From NCBI RefSeq assembly GCF_013282745.1, contig NZ_CP054044.1, positions 434,001-498,000 on the forward strand: a DNA stretch of 64,000 bases, in the 5' to 3' direction. The notes beneath the pieces are model-generated. The model was not told the origin of the DNA and did no database searches. It saw nothing but the letters and a program-made list of their open reading frames with translations. The position numbers were made by a program, and so were the translations under genes. The stretch's first letter is position 1. Each line of letters begins with the position of its first letter. The stretch comes from Yersinia bercovieri ATCC 43970. Its GTDB lineage: Bacteria; Pseudomonadota; Gammaproteobacteria; Enterobacterales; Enterobacteriaceae. Below, piece after piece: positions 1 through 8,496 of the stretch.

Positions 1-895
1 GGAACAACTCTTCGGTCAATACGATCAGATCTTTGTAATCCGCATACGCCATATAGAGTTCCATCATAGTGAACTCTGGGTTATGGCGCGGTGAAACACC
101 CTCATTACGGAAGTTGCGGTTAATTTCGAACACACGTTCAAAACCACCGACAACCAGGCGTTTCAAGTACAGTTCTGGTGCGATACGTAAGTACATATCG
201 ATATCCAGCGCATTATGATGTGTCACGAACGGACGTGCAGACGCGCCGCCAGGGATCACTTGCATCATTGGGGTTTCGACTTCCATGAAACCTTTTTCCA
301 CCATGAAGCTGCGGATGCCAGACATCACTTGCGAACGCACTTTGAACGTATTGCGAGATTCGTCGTTAGCGATCAGGTCCAGATAACGCTGGCGATAACG
401 GGTCTCCTGATCAGCCAGGCCGTGGAATTTATCTGGCAGCGGACGCAGTGCTTTGGTCAGTAAACGCAGTTCGCTACAGTGGATAGACAGCTCGCCGGTT
501 TTGGTTTTAAACAGTTTACCGCGTGCACCCAGGATATCGCCCAGATCCCACTTTTTGAACTCTTCGTTATAAACGCCTTCCGGCAGATCATCACGGGAAA
601 CGTACAACTGAATACGACCACCGACATCTTGCAGTGTCACGAATGATGCTTTGCCCATGATGCGGCGGGTCATCATGCGACCGGCAACGGTTACTTCGAT
701 ATTCAGTGCTTCTAACTCTTCGTTCTCTTTGCTGCCATACTCAGCATGCAACTGGTCAGAGAGGTGCTCGCGGCGGAAATCATTTGGGAAAGCAATCCCT
801 TTTTCCCGCAGCACTGCCAGTTTTTCTCGACGAGCTTGTAACTCACTATTGAGTTCTTGCGCTTGCTCAGCGACTTGCGTTTTTTGCTCTGACAT
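1..895 (-). CDS. lysS: Lysine--tRNA ligase, N-terminal part (cut by window edge)
   Basis: Class II lysyl-tRNA synthetase, which charges tRNA-Lys in the cytosol. Only the first ~298 residues are here; the C-terminal part lies left of base 1 (the E. coli protein is about 505 residues). Translation begins [20 protein letters not shown], as in E. coli LysS. An OB-fold anticodon-binding region follows at about residues 65-150 ([26 protein letters not shown]). The class II catalytic domain then starts, with a motif-2-type [14 protein letters not shown] near the left edge. The ATG at 895-893 lies 9 bases downstream of the prfB stop, so the two genes form the conserved prfB-lysS operon. Nothing in the visible part looks damaged. 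Confidence 0.96.
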   Translation of the reverse strand, partial: MSEQKTQVAEQAQELNSELQARREKLAVLREKGIAFPNDFRREHLSDQLHAEYGSKENEELEALNIEVTVAGRMMTRRIMGKASFVTLQDVGGRIQLYVSRDDLPEGVYNEEFKKWDLGDILGARGKLFKTKTGELSIHCSELRLLTKALRPLPDKFHGLADQETRYRQRYLDLIANDESRNTFKVRSQVMSGIRSFMVEKGFMEVETPMMQVIPGGASARPFVTHHNALDIDMYLRIAPELYLKRLVVGGFERVFEINRNFRNEGVSPRHNPEFTMMELYMAYADYKDLIVLTEELF

Positions 896-904
896 CTCAG
901 TTCC

Positions 905-2003
905 TTATAGCCCGGCTTTCAAACTTGCTTCGATGAATTTGTCCAGATCACCATCCAGTACCGCTTGCGTGTTGCGTGTTTCCACACCGGTACGCAAATC
1001 TTTGATACGTGAGTCATCTAGTACATAAGAACGGATCTGGCTGCCCCAACCGATATCGGACTTGTTATCTTCCAGAACCTGTTTATCAGCATTTTTCTTT
1101 TGCATCTCAAACTCATACAGCTTCGCTTTCAACTGTTTCATCGCTTGATCTTTGTTTTTATGCTGAGAACGGTCATTCTGACACTGAGTCACAATATTGG
1201 TTGGAATATGGGTAATACGTACCGCAGATTCCGTTTTGTTAACATGTTGACCACCCGCACCAGATGCGCGGTAAACGTCAATACGCAAGTCTGCCGGGTT
1301 GATTTCGATATCAATGTCGTCGTCAACTTCAGGATAGACAAAGGCAGAACTGAAAGAGGTATGACGGCGGCCACCAGAGTCAAATGGGCTTTTACGTACC
1401 AGGCGATGTACGCCAGTTTCAGTACGTAACCAGCCAAATGCATATTCACCGATGATTTTGATCGTGGCAGACTTCAGGCCCGCGACATCGCCATCCGACT
1501 CTTCAATGATTTCAGTTTTGAAACCTTTGGATTCAGCCCAGCGCAGATACATGCGCAGCAACATGCTGGCCCAGTCCTGAGCTTCTGTACCACCGGAGCC
1601 TGCTTGCAGATCCAGGTAGCAGTTGGCGCTATCATATTCACCAGAGAACATACGGCGGAATTCAAGCTGGCCCAGCTTGCCATCAAGGATATCTAACTCA
1701 GCAACCGCTTCGTTAAACGTCTCTTCGTCGTCAGCTTCAATCGCCAGTTCTAGCAAGCCAGTGACGTCTTCCATGCCTTGATCCAATTGATCAATAGTGG
1801 TGACTATCTCTTCCAGCGCAGAACGCTCTTTACCCAGCGCTTGGGCGCGCTCAGGTTCATTCCAGACGTCGGGCTGTTCCAGCTCGGCGTTTACTTCTTC
1901 CAGTCGCTCTTTCTTGGCATCATAGTCAAAGATACCCCCTGAGAACGGCTGTCCGATCAGACAGGTCCTGAATTCGGTTTTTTACCGGGTTTATTTCAAA
2001 CAT
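905..2003 (-). CDS. prfB: Peptide chain release factor 2, with programmed +1 frameshift
   Basis: RF2 reads UGA and UAA stop codons and triggers peptide release on the ribosome. The gene is split over two frames. From ATG 2003 it reads [20 protein letters not shown] then LRGYL up to an in-frame TGA at 1928-1926. The main frame continues with [19 protein letters not shown] to the TAA at 907-905. With the +1 shift the product is 365 residues, the same length as E. coli RF2. The stop-codon-reading tripeptide SPF (in [12 protein letters not shown]) and the peptidyl-transferase motif GGQ (in [11 protein letters not shown]) are present. It is followed by lysS after 9 bases. A database search that starts at the later internal ATG would truncate the protein. 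Confidence 0.98.
1925..1940 (-). promoter_or_regulatory. prfB programmed +1 frameshift site
   Basis: On the minus strand the sequence reads AGGGGG TAT CTT TGA C. This is a Shine-Dalgarno-like AGGGGG (1940-1935), a slippery CTT codon (1931-1929), the UGA stop (1928-1926) and a following C. The ribosome slips from CTT onto TTT and then reads GAC. This is the autoregulatory device known from E. coli prfB: low RF2 lets UGA persist and favours the shift. Every element is identical to what I know of the E. coli site. Confidence 0.97.
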
Positions 2004-2194
2004 GATTTAAAGTCTTACGTTGAGTCGTCGATGACGGAATGTCATTAGAACCGGTAATTCTAGCGGATCTCAACGACGGTTTATAGCAAGTTGACTATAT
2101 TTCCTGCTTACTGAGAATTACAGCCGTGTTACCAGTCAGTATTACCCCGAATCACTGGCAGAGGTGAGCAATTCGGGTTGTGTTTAGTCATGAG

Positions 2195-3928
2195 CTAATA
2201 AGGCCACAAGTGCTGAATCAATAACTGGACACTACGGTTACCGCGGTACTCATTAATATCGAGTTTATAAGCGAGCTTAACTTCACGCACGCTGCTGTCC
2301 GGCCATAGGGTGGTATCGATATTAAAAGCAATGCCATCCAGTAACGGCCCACCATTCAATGGCTCAATCATGAGCTTCAGGTGGCGCTCCCCCACCAGCC
2401 GCTGTTGCAGAATGCGAAATTTGCCGTCAAATATTGGTTCTGGGAAAGATTGCCCCCACGGGCCACCATCGCGCAGTAACTCTGCGGTTTCGATTGATAA
2501 GTCGCCACCTTTCAGCTCTCCATCAGACCAGATAACGCCTTCTAATTGAGAAGCGTCCATCCATTCACCGACTAAATCTGCAAAGCATTGGCGGAACTGA
2601 TCAAATTTATCCTGCTCTAGCGATAATCCGGCGGCCATGGCATGCCCACCAAACTTGAGAATCAATCCAGGGTTCAAGGTGTCGAGGCGCTCAAGAGCAT
2701 CGCGCATATGTAAACCGGCAACACTGCGGCCCGATCCTTTCAGTAAGCCATCCCCCGCAGGGGCAAAAGCGATGACCGGCCGATGAAAGCGCTCTTTAAT
2801 CCGTGAGGCCAGAATCCCTACCACCCCCTGATGCCACTCCGGATGATACATCGCGATGCCGTAAGGTAGTTCAGTACTGGTGCGCTCCAATTGGTCACAC
2901 AGTTGCAGGGCTTCGACCTGCATACCTTGTTCTATCTCGCGGCGGGTCTGATTTAGCGTATCAAGATCGATTGCCAGCGCGCGGGCCTGAGCAATATCGT
3001 CACTAAGAAGTAGCGCCACCCCAATAGACATATCATCCAAACGCCCTGCGGCATTTAGCCGTGGGCCGAGAGAGAAGCCCAAATCGTTCGCAGCCAGTTG
3101 GCGGGCATCGCGATTTGCCACCTCCAGCAATGCACGAATTCCCGGACGGCATTTTCCCGCACGAATGCGGCTTAGGCCTTGGTGAACCAGAATTCGGTTA
3201 TTGGCATCCAGCGGTACCACATCAGCCACTGTGCCGAGTGCCACTAAATCCAGCAACTCAGCCAAGTTGGGTATGGCCAGCGCACGTTGCTCAAACCAGC
3301 CGCTGTCCCTGAGGCGGGCGCGTAACGCCAGCATCAGATAAAAGGTGACCCCAACCCCTGCCAGCGATTTGGACAGAAAATCACATCCGGCCAGATTCGG
3401 GTTAATGATGGCTTCCGCTGCAGGTAAGGTTTCACCAGGCAAATGGTGATCGGTAACCAGCACCTGAATCCCCTTGGCATGGGCCAACTCCACCCCTGCA
3501 TGGGAGGAAATTCCATTATCTACAGTGACAATCAGTTCTGCCCCACGGGCAGCAACTTGCTCAACCACTTCAGGACTAAGCCCATAGCCATCTTCAAAAC
3601 GATTCGGCACCAGATAATCAATATTACTGCCGCCCATGCTACGTAATGCGAGCACCGCCAACGCAGTACTGGTTGCGCCATCGGCATCAAAATCACCGAC
3701 GATCACGATGCGCCGCCTCTCTGCCAGCGCTTGCTGCAGCAGAGTGACTCCCGCATCAATGCCGTCTAGTTGCTGCCATGCCAACAGCCCTTTGACGCCA
3801 CGCTCTAGCTCTTCGGCACTTTTTACGCCGCGACTGGCGTAGAGACGGCGCAGCAACGGATGCAATTGTGGCGGCAAATGGCTGTCATCTGCCGCCTCAC
3901 GACGACGAAGTTGAGTTTTCAATGTCAC
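2195..3928 (-). CDS. recJ: Single-stranded-DNA-specific 5'-3' exonuclease RecJ
   Basis: RecJ degrades single-stranded DNA 5' to 3' in RecF-pathway recombination, mismatch repair and replication-fork processing. The protein has 577 residues, the same as E. coli RecJ. DHH-family metal motifs are clear: GDFDADGATST (about 78-88), VDNGI (136-140) and the signature DHH at 160-162. The DHHA1 domain with GGHAMAAGLSL (about 428-438) and a C-terminal OB-type part follow. The start ATG lies 6 bases after the dsbC stop. xerD-dsbC-recJ read in the same direction with short gaps, the standard enterobacterial operon leading towards prfB-lysS. Confidence 0.98.
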   Translation of the reverse strand: MTLKTQLRRREAADDSHLPPQLHPLLRRLYASRGVKSAEELERGVKGLLAWQQLDGIDAGVTLLQQALAERRRIVIVGDFDADGATSTALAVLALRSMGGSNIDYLVPNRFEDGYGLSPEVVEQVAARGAELIVTVDNGISSHAGVELAHAKGIQVLVTDHHLPGETLPAAEAIINPNLAGCDFLSKSLAGVGVTFYLMLALRARLRDSGWFEQRALAIPNLAELLDLVALGTVADVVPLDANNRILVHQGLSRIRAGKCRPGIRALLEVANRDARQLAANDLGFSLGPRLNAAGRLDDMSIGVALLLSDDIAQARALAIDLDTLNQTRREIEQGMQVEALQLCDQLERTSTELPYGIAMYHPEWHQGVVGILASRIKERFHRPVIAFAPAGDGLLKGSGRSVAGLHMRDALERLDTLNPGLILKFGGHAMAAGLSLEQDKFDQFRQCFADLVGEWMDASQLEGVIWSDGELKGGDLSIETAELLRDGGPWGQSFPEPIFDGKFRILQQRLVGERHLKLMIEPLNGGPLLDGIAFNIDTTLWPDSSVREVKLAYKLDINEYRGNRSVQLLIQHLWPY

Positions 3929-3934
3929 GGGCGA

Positions 3935-4651
3935 TTAACCCGCCGCTTTTGCGGAAGCCTGATGCTTATTCAGCATCTGTAACATCTCTTTTGGCTCCAT
4001 ATAACCCGGAACGACAGTGCCATTTTGCAGCACAATGGCTGGCGTTCCCTGAATACCAAACTGCACACCTAGCTGGTAATGCTTGCTGATATCGGTTTTA
4101 CAGGTTGCCGGTGAGATTTCGGTGCCTTTCATCGCATCATCAAATGCTTTATTACGATCGGCCATGCACCAGATAGAGCGCATATCTTTTTCCGCCTGGG
4201 AGCTTAAACCCTGACGCGGAAAGGCCAGATAACGCACGGTAATCCCCAGCGCGTTATACTCTTTCATCTGCTCGTGTAATTTATGGCAGTAGCCGCAGGT
4301 GATGTCGGTAAACACGGTAACAACGTGCTTCTCCTGCGGCGCTTTGTACACGATCATTTCGCCGCTCAATGCATTAAGTCGTTTCACCAGCGACTGATTG
4401 GTCACATTCACCGGCTGGCTACCACTTACGTCATACAGCGGGCCTTGCAATAGATGTTTGCCATCCGCCGAAATATAAAGCACACCACTTTCAGTCATTA
4501 CCGTACTCAAACCGGGGATCGGCGACGGTTGGATATCCGCTTGCTGAATATCGAGTTTTTTCAGTGTCTGCTGGATAGCAGTATCGTCAGCATGAGCCAA
4601 ACCAGTGAGGGCCGCGATTAACATCGGCAGCAGTAATAAACTTTTTTTCAT
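3935..4651 (-). CDS. dsbC: Thiol:disulfide interchange protein DsbC
   Basis: Periplasmic disulfide isomerase that corrects wrong disulfides in exported proteins and is kept reduced by DsbD. The 238-residue precursor has a signal peptide MKKSLLLLPMLIAALTGLAHA with probable cleavage after residue 21. An N-terminal dimerisation domain follows, then a thioredoxin fold with active site CGYC at residues 119-122 (TDITCGYCHKLHEQM). The cis-proline loop GTPAIVLQNG is present, as are the two further cysteines (IWCMADR, PATCKTD) that form the structural disulfide in E. coli DsbC. It sits between xerD and recJ, as in E. coli. Confidence 0.98.
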   Translation of the reverse strand: MKKSLLLLPMLIAALTGLAHADDTAIQQTLKKLDIQQADIQPSPIPGLSTVMTESGVLYISADGKHLLQGPLYDVSGSQPVNVTNQSLVKRLNALSGEMIVYKAPQEKHVVTVFTDITCGYCHKLHEQMKEYNALGITVRYLAFPRQGLSSQAEKDMRSIWCMADRNKAFDDAMKGTEISPATCKTDISKHYQLGVQFGIQGTPAIVLQNGTVVPGYMEPKEMLQMLNKHQASAKAAG

Positions 4652-4681
4652 ATAAAAATCCTATCCTTTTCCACGCGGCAA

Positions 4682-5581
4682 TTATGCGCGCGGATGATGC
4701 TGTTGATGTAGCTGCTTCAAACGTTCAGTCGCTACATGGGTATAAATCTGGGTCGTCGACAGATCACTGTGGCCCAGTAACATTTGTACCACACGTAGAT
4801 CCGCACCATGATTCAACAGATGGGTGGCAAAAGCATGCCGCAATACGTGGGGCGAAAGCCGTTCACTATCAATACCGGCAAGGATCGCATAGTGTTTGAT
4901 TCGATGCCAGAAAGTCTGGCGGGTCATTTGCTGACTGCGGTTGCTGGGGAACAGCACATCCAGCGACTGACCATTGATAAGCCACGGTCGCCCGTGATCC
5001 ATGTAATTCTCAATCCAGTACACAGCCTCTTCGCCCAAAGGCACTAGCCGCTCTTTATTGCCTTTACCAATCACCCGCACCACGCCCTGGCGCAAGCTTA
5101 CATCGCTGATTGTCAGCCCGACCAGTTCAGACACCCGCAAGCCAGTAGCATAGAGCACTTCCAGCATCGCTTTATCACGCAACTCCAGCGGGATATCAAC
5201 ATTGGGTGAATTGAGCAATGTATCAACCTGCGCCTCACTGAGATCTTTCGGTAAACGTTGCGGCAGCTTAGGTGATGAAAGTATGGCTGTCGGGTCATCG
5301 TCACGTAATTTTTCGCGATATAAATATTGAAACAACCGCCGCATCGCACTGAGCAAGCGGGCGGAACTAGTGGCTTTATATCCACCCTCAATGCGCTCAG
5401 CAAGGAAAGATTGCAACTCCTGCGAACCGGCGCGCAATAAATCACTGCCGTGATGATCTAACCATCCGGTTAATGCATGTAAGTCCAAACGGTATGACGC
5501 CAGCGTATTCTCCGCCAGATTCCGCTCTAGCCACAAAGCATCAAGAAACTGTTCAATCAGCGGGTTATTTTGCTGTTGCAT
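4682..5581 (-). CDS. xerD: Site-specific tyrosine recombinase XerD
   Basis: XerD works with XerC at dif, under FtsK control, to resolve chromosome dimers. It has 299 residues (E. coli 298). The N-terminal SAM-like DNA-binding domain covers about 1-105 and the catalytic domain the rest. All catalytic residues are readable: Arg149 (ATGLRVSEL), Lys173 (GKGNKERLVPL), His245 and Arg248 (SPHVLRHAFATH), His271 (LLGHSDLSTTQ) and nucleophile Tyr280 (QIYTHV). It is the first gene of the minus-strand xerD-dsbC-recJ run and is divergent from fldB, with 106 bases between the two start codons. Confidence 0.98.
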   Translation of the reverse strand: MQQQNNPLIEQFLDALWLERNLAENTLASYRLDLHALTGWLDHHGSDLLRAGSQELQSFLAERIEGGYKATSSARLLSAMRRLFQYLYREKLRDDDPTAILSSPKLPQRLPKDLSEAQVDTLLNSPNVDIPLELRDKAMLEVLYATGLRVSELVGLTISDVSLRQGVVRVIGKGNKERLVPLGEEAVYWIENYMDHGRPWLINGQSLDVLFPSNRSQQMTRQTFWHRIKHYAILAGIDSERLSPHVLRHAFATHLLNHGADLRVVQMLLGHSDLSTTQIYTHVATERLKQLHQQHHPRA

Positions 5582-5687
5582 TGCTGTTGCTCTCTTTGAT
5601 TGAACTCAGCCGCCATTATGCCTGATGACGGGACAAATCTGGTACACTCGATGCTATTCCTTATTAGTAATGCTATGGCTATACATC

Positions 5688-6206
5688 ATGAAGATTGGTC
5701 TCTTTTACGGCTCCAGCACCTGTTATACCGAAATGGTGGCAGAAAAAATCCGCGATATTCTCGGCGAAGATTTGGTTGATTTACATAATCTGAAGGATGT
5801 CAGCCCCCGCTTGATGGAGGAGTACTCCATCCTGATTTTGGGCATTCCCACCTGGGATTTCGGGGAGTTACAGGAGGACTGGGAAGCTATCTGGCCACAG
5901 TTAACAGCGCTTAATCTCAAGGGAAAGATTGTCGCCATGTATGGTATGGGAGATCAATTCGGTTATAGCGAATGGTTCCTTGATGCCCTTGGCATGTTGT
6001 ATCACCATATTGCGCCACTGGGCGTGAAATTTATCGGTTTTTGGCCAACGGCAGGGTTTGAATTTACCAGCCCTAAACCGCTCAGTACCGATGGTGAACA
6101 CTTTGTCGGCCTGGCGTTGGATGAGGTCAATCAATACGATTTGAGTGACGCGCGGATCGAGCAGTGGTGCGAGCAGATCCTGTTAGAGATGGACGCCCTG
6201 CTTTAA
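5688..6206 (+). CDS. fldB: Flavodoxin 2
   Basis: FMN-binding electron carrier of 172 residues (E. coli FldB 173). The start [20 protein letters not shown] at 5688 matches FldB; an upstream in-frame ATG at 5625 would add an unrelated leader. The phosphate-binding loop GSSTCYTE is at residues 8-15. FMN-isoalloxazine loops with [14 protein letters not shown] and [18 protein letters not shown] are present. In E. coli fldB is a SoxRS-regulated flavodoxin that cannot replace the essential FldA; I cannot see a clear soxbox here. It is followed by a hairpin and then the IS200-like element. Confidence 0.96.
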   Translation: MKIGLFYGSSTCYTEMVAEKIRDILGEDLVDLHNLKDVSPRLMEEYSILILGIPTWDFGELQEDWEAIWPQLTALNLKGKIVAMYGMGDQFGYSEWFLDALGMLYHHIAPLGVKFIGFWPTAGFEFTSPKPLSTDGEHFVGLALDEVNQYDLSDARIEQWCEQILLEMDALL

Positions 6207-6235
6207 TTACCCCAACACTAAAAATCAATAAATAT

Positions 6236-6259
6236 CCTCCGGCATAGCCGGAGGTTTTT
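6236..6259 (+). terminator. Hairpin plus T-run after fldB (also a candidate IS right-end hairpin)
   Basis: CCTCCGGC ATA GCCGGAGG forms an 8-bp perfect stem followed by TTTTT on the plus strand, 30 bases after the fldB stop. It has the form of an intrinsic terminator for fldB. Its position also fits the right-end hairpin of the neighbouring IS200-type element, so it may have arrived with the element. Confidence 0.7.
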
Positions 6260-6336
6260 CATATGCGCCTATAAGGCTCTCTTACCTGCCGCGCCCTAAC
6301 AGGCGCATCGCGATCTGACATTTGCATCACAATTCG

Positions 6337-6795
6337 TTACTTACGGCCCGTAAACGGGCTACCCGGATAGGGGATCGACAACTGCTCACCCATTTTATCC
6401 TCTTCCAGTTGGTGTTTTATGTATTCTTGTATCCTGGCTGTATTTTTACCCACCGTATCAACGTAATACCCTCGACACCAAAACTCCCGGTTACGATATT
6501 TGAACTTCAAATCGCCAAACTGCTCATAAAGCATCAGGCTACTCTTTCCCTTTAGGTATCCCATAAAGCCCGACACACTCATCTTGGGTGGGATTTCCAG
6601 AAGCATATGGATGTGATCCACACAACATTCCGCTTCCAGAATATTCACGTTCTTCCATTCGCACAGCTTTCTTAAAATACTGCCAATCGCTTTGCGCTTT
6701 TCCCCGTAGAACACCTGTCTTCGGTACTTCGGCGCAAATACTATGTGATATTTACAGTTCCATCGCGTGTGCGCTAAGCTCTTTTCGTCCCTCAT
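6337..6795 (-). CDS. tnpA: IS200/IS605-family transposase TnpA (Y1 HUH)
   Basis: Small single-strand transposase of 152 residues, the usual IS200/IS1541 length. The HUH metal-binding motif is HIH at 61-63 (CCVDHIHMLLEIPP). The catalytic tyrosine is Tyr125 in ARIQEYIKHQ. The family core KYHIVFAPKYRRQVF lies at about 15-29. I chose the ATG at 6795 (MRDEKSLAHTRWNC); a longer reading would run through the leader hairpin. The Shine-Dalgarno AGGGGG lies within the leader stem, the arrangement that keeps IS200 transposase translation low. The reading frame is intact, so the element may still be active. Confidence 0.95.
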   Translation of the reverse strand: MRDEKSLAHTRWNCKYHIVFAPKYRRQVFYGEKRKAIGSILRKLCEWKNVNILEAECCVDHIHMLLEIPPKMSVSGFMGYLKGKSSLMLYEQFGDLKFKYRNREFWCRGYYVDTVGKNTARIQEYIKHQLEEDKMGEQLSIPYPGSPFTGRK

Positions 6796-6801
6796 AGGGA
6801 C

Positions 6802-6870
6802 CCCCTTTTGATTTCTTGTTGAACGTTTGCAGTTGCCAGACCGCAAACTGTTTTAACAAATCAAAAGGGG
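6802..6870 (-). promoter_or_regulatory. IS200 leader hairpin that buries the tnpA ribosome-binding site
   Basis: The arms 6802-6814 and 6858-6870 are perfectly complementary over 13 bases (CCCCTTTTGATTT and its reverse complement). In the tnpA transcript the downstream arm contains the AGGGG of the ribosome-binding site. Folding would both hide the start site and attenuate transcription entering from outside, as described for IS200. Confidence 0.8.
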
Positions 6871-6905
6871 TTTTTATAACTGACTCAAAGCTGAAAGCTT
6901 TACGG

Positions 6906-6928
6906 AACCCCCAGCCTAGCTGGGGGTT
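6906..6928 (-). repeat. IS200 left-end hairpin
   Basis: CCCCCAGC, loop CTA, GCTGGGGG, flanked by AA and TT. This is the short palindrome that IS200-type TnpA binds at the left end. With its flanking T-run on either strand it can also act as a terminator that insulates tnpA from outside transcription. Confidence 0.7.
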
Positions 6929-6938
6929 TTCTGTGCAC

Positions 6939-6963
6939 AAAAAAACGGGCACTCGTGTGCCCG
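6939..6963 (-). terminator. Intrinsic terminator of the cre operon
   Basis: On the minus strand CGGGCAC, loop ACGA, GTGCCCG is followed by seven T, 13 bases after the creD stop. It ends the sdhE-cptA-creB-creC-creD run and abuts the estimated left end of the IS element. Confidence 0.85.
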
Positions 6964-6976
6964 ATTTAATCCAATT

Positions 6977-8404
6977 TTACTTCCACAACCGGAATTTATC
7001 TTGAGAGCTGCCCCCCGCTGGCGTGGCTTCGATCGACATCTCTTCAGCTTTAACTTCGGCTTCCGTGTTCGTTGACTCACTATTTTTGGCGCCAGTAAAG
7101 CGTTGTGGTGAGGCCACTTGATACCAGTCGAGTCTTCGTGTGAGTACCATCACTGCCGCCAAAACAATAAACAGCAATCCGGCCCCCAGTAGCAGCGCAT
7201 TATCTTCGGATTGCAGCAAGCCAAACAACACCCCGTACAGCAGTAATAGGCCACCGGCAAACAGCAGACCACGTAACCAGCCGCCCAAAACAGCACTCAG
7301 ATAGATAGCAATCAGTGCGCTGCAACTCAGACTGGCGATAATATAAGCCAAGGTAAAACCAAGGTGCTCTGAGAACGCCAGCAGCATCAGATAGAACAGT
7401 ACCAGCGCCGCACCCACTAGCAAGTATTGAATCGGATGGACACGCAGTGAGGTTAGGCTTTCAAACAGGAAGAAGCTGAAAAATGTCAGGCCGATAAACA
7501 AAATGGCATATTTGATCGCACGCTCAGTGAGTTGATAGTGGTCAACTGGCTCAATCAGGCTGGTGGTGAAAGCCGGTAACTCATTGATATCAAAAAGTGC
7601 TCCGTCGCTGGCAAAGTTAATATTCATGCTATTGGCCAGCCAATTACTGCTCCAGTGCGCACGGAAACCATTTTCATCCACTTTGCGCTGCATCGGCAGG
7701 AACTCGCCGACAAAATTAGGGTGTGGCCAGTTGCTCTGCAAGGTCAGCTCACTGCTACGGCCAACCGGTACCACCGAGAGGCTATTGGTGCCCATCAGGG
7801 TCAGTTTAAAGTCGATATCAAATTTGCCCTGCTGAATCTGTGCCCGTGTCAGCGGGACATGCACCCCTTGCGCGGCGCGCCCCAGAAAAGCCCCCGGTTC
7901 GAAGTTGATTTTTTCACGACCCAAGGTCAGCGGCGAAATCTGCTGGATACCCCGTGAATCACTCAGCGCCAATACCAGTGACGGTGCGCCGATGATGACC
8001 CCCTCACGATCTAAATCATCCAGTGAGGAGGGTTCAAATTGACCATGAAAATAAAGCTCCCCCTGATATACCTGAGCCTTATAAATACCCAGTTGGCGCA
8101 CTTCTACATTTGGCGCGCCCTTGACTGTCATGACCTCGGGCAGTAAGTAGCGATGGCGGCTGATACGCTGGCCCTGCTTCTTACCGTCCACTTCCGTCTC
8201 CACCCATTCGCTGTAGGGCACCACAATCAGCGGGCCAAGGATCTTCTGCGATCGGCTGGTGCTGTCGCTCACTTTATCAATCACACTCTGCCGATAGCCG
8301 CTGCGCTCATAGATAACATTCAGCAACATCTCTTTCGGGATCATCATCAACAAAATTAAGCCCAACAGTGTGGCTATTTTCCAAAACAGAACAGATTTGA
8401 ACAT
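6977..8404 (-). CDS. creD: Inner membrane protein CreD (CET family)
   Basis: CreD is a membrane protein of unknown biochemical role whose expression is the classic output of the CreBC two-component system. In E. coli its loss or overproduction alters colicin tolerance and envelope properties. The 475 residues (E. coli 450) start with a hydrophobic anchor (about 8-25, FWKIATLLGLILLMMIP). A long periplasmic region follows to about 300, then at least five hydrophobic segments (YAILFIGLTFFSFFLFESL; LLVGAALVLFYLMLLAF; YIIASLSCSALIAIYLS; and two more). The C-terminal tail is Glu/Thr/Ser-rich. It is last in the operon. A perfect cre tag lies in the 92-base gap after creC. Confidence 0.93.
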   Translation of the reverse strand: MFKSVLFWKIATLLGLILLMMIPKEMLLNVIYERSGYRQSVIDKVSDSTSRSQKILGPLIVVPYSEWVETEVDGKKQGQRISRHRYLLPEVMTVKGAPNVEVRQLGIYKAQVYQGELYFHGQFEPSSLDDLDREGVIIGAPSLVLALSDSRGIQQISPLTLGREKINFEPGAFLGRAAQGVHVPLTRAQIQQGKFDIDFKLTLMGTNSLSVVPVGRSSELTLQSNWPHPNFVGEFLPMQRKVDENGFRAHWSSNWLANSMNINFASDGALFDINELPAFTTSLIEPVDHYQLTERAIKYAILFIGLTFFSFFLFESLTSLRVHPIQYLLVGAALVLFYLMLLAFSEHLGFTLAYIIASLSCSALIAIYLSAVLGGWLRGLLFAGGLLLLYGVLFGLLQSEDNALLLGAGLLFIVLAAVMVLTRRLDWYQVASPQRFTGAKNSESTNTEAEVKAEEMSIEATPAGGSSQDKFRLWK

Positions 8405-8471
8405 GGCTTGCGCTCCTTGTAAGGTCAGGAGAGCAGCTTAAGAGAGTGAAGTGAAAGGAGAATGAGGCTAT

Positions 8472-8487
8472 GTGAAGTGAAAGTGAA
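8472..8487 (-). promoter_or_regulatory. cre tag: CreB binding site upstream of creD
   Basis: On the minus strand TTCAC TTTCAC TTCAC fits the CreB consensus TTCAC-N6-TTCAC with no mismatch. It lies 68 bases upstream of the creD ATG, in the creC-creD gap. Further GTGAA motifs (on the plus strand) at 8446-8455 look like a degenerate second site. This predicts direct CreB activation of creD from an internal promoter. Confidence 0.85.
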
Positions 8488-8496
8488 GTCAGCGAA

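Larger units (their letters stand above)
6232..6939 (-). mobile_element. IS200/IS605-family insertion sequence (IS1541/IS200 type)
   Basis: The region holds a single HUH transposase gene and the sub-terminal hairpins expected of IS200 elements, with no terminal inverted repeats and no target duplication to mark the edges. The left-end hairpin (8-bp stem, 6908-6926) lies just upstream of the transposase leader. A right-side hairpin (6236-6254) could be the right-end structure. Ends are estimated from the ~708-bp size known for IS200/IS1541 and the hairpin positions, so they may be off by tens of bases. The insertion lies between the convergent genes fldB and creD and damages neither. Confidence 0.8.

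Noticed and set aside
1189..1449. 86-codon minus-strand frame inside prfB
   Set aside because: It is a shifted frame within the conserved RF2 coding sequence; the RF2 frame is intact there.
5113..5445. 110-codon frame inside xerD and other long overlapping frames (for example in prfB, gcvP, tkt)
   Set aside because: They are antisense or out-of-frame shadows of conserved genes and have no family likeness of their own.
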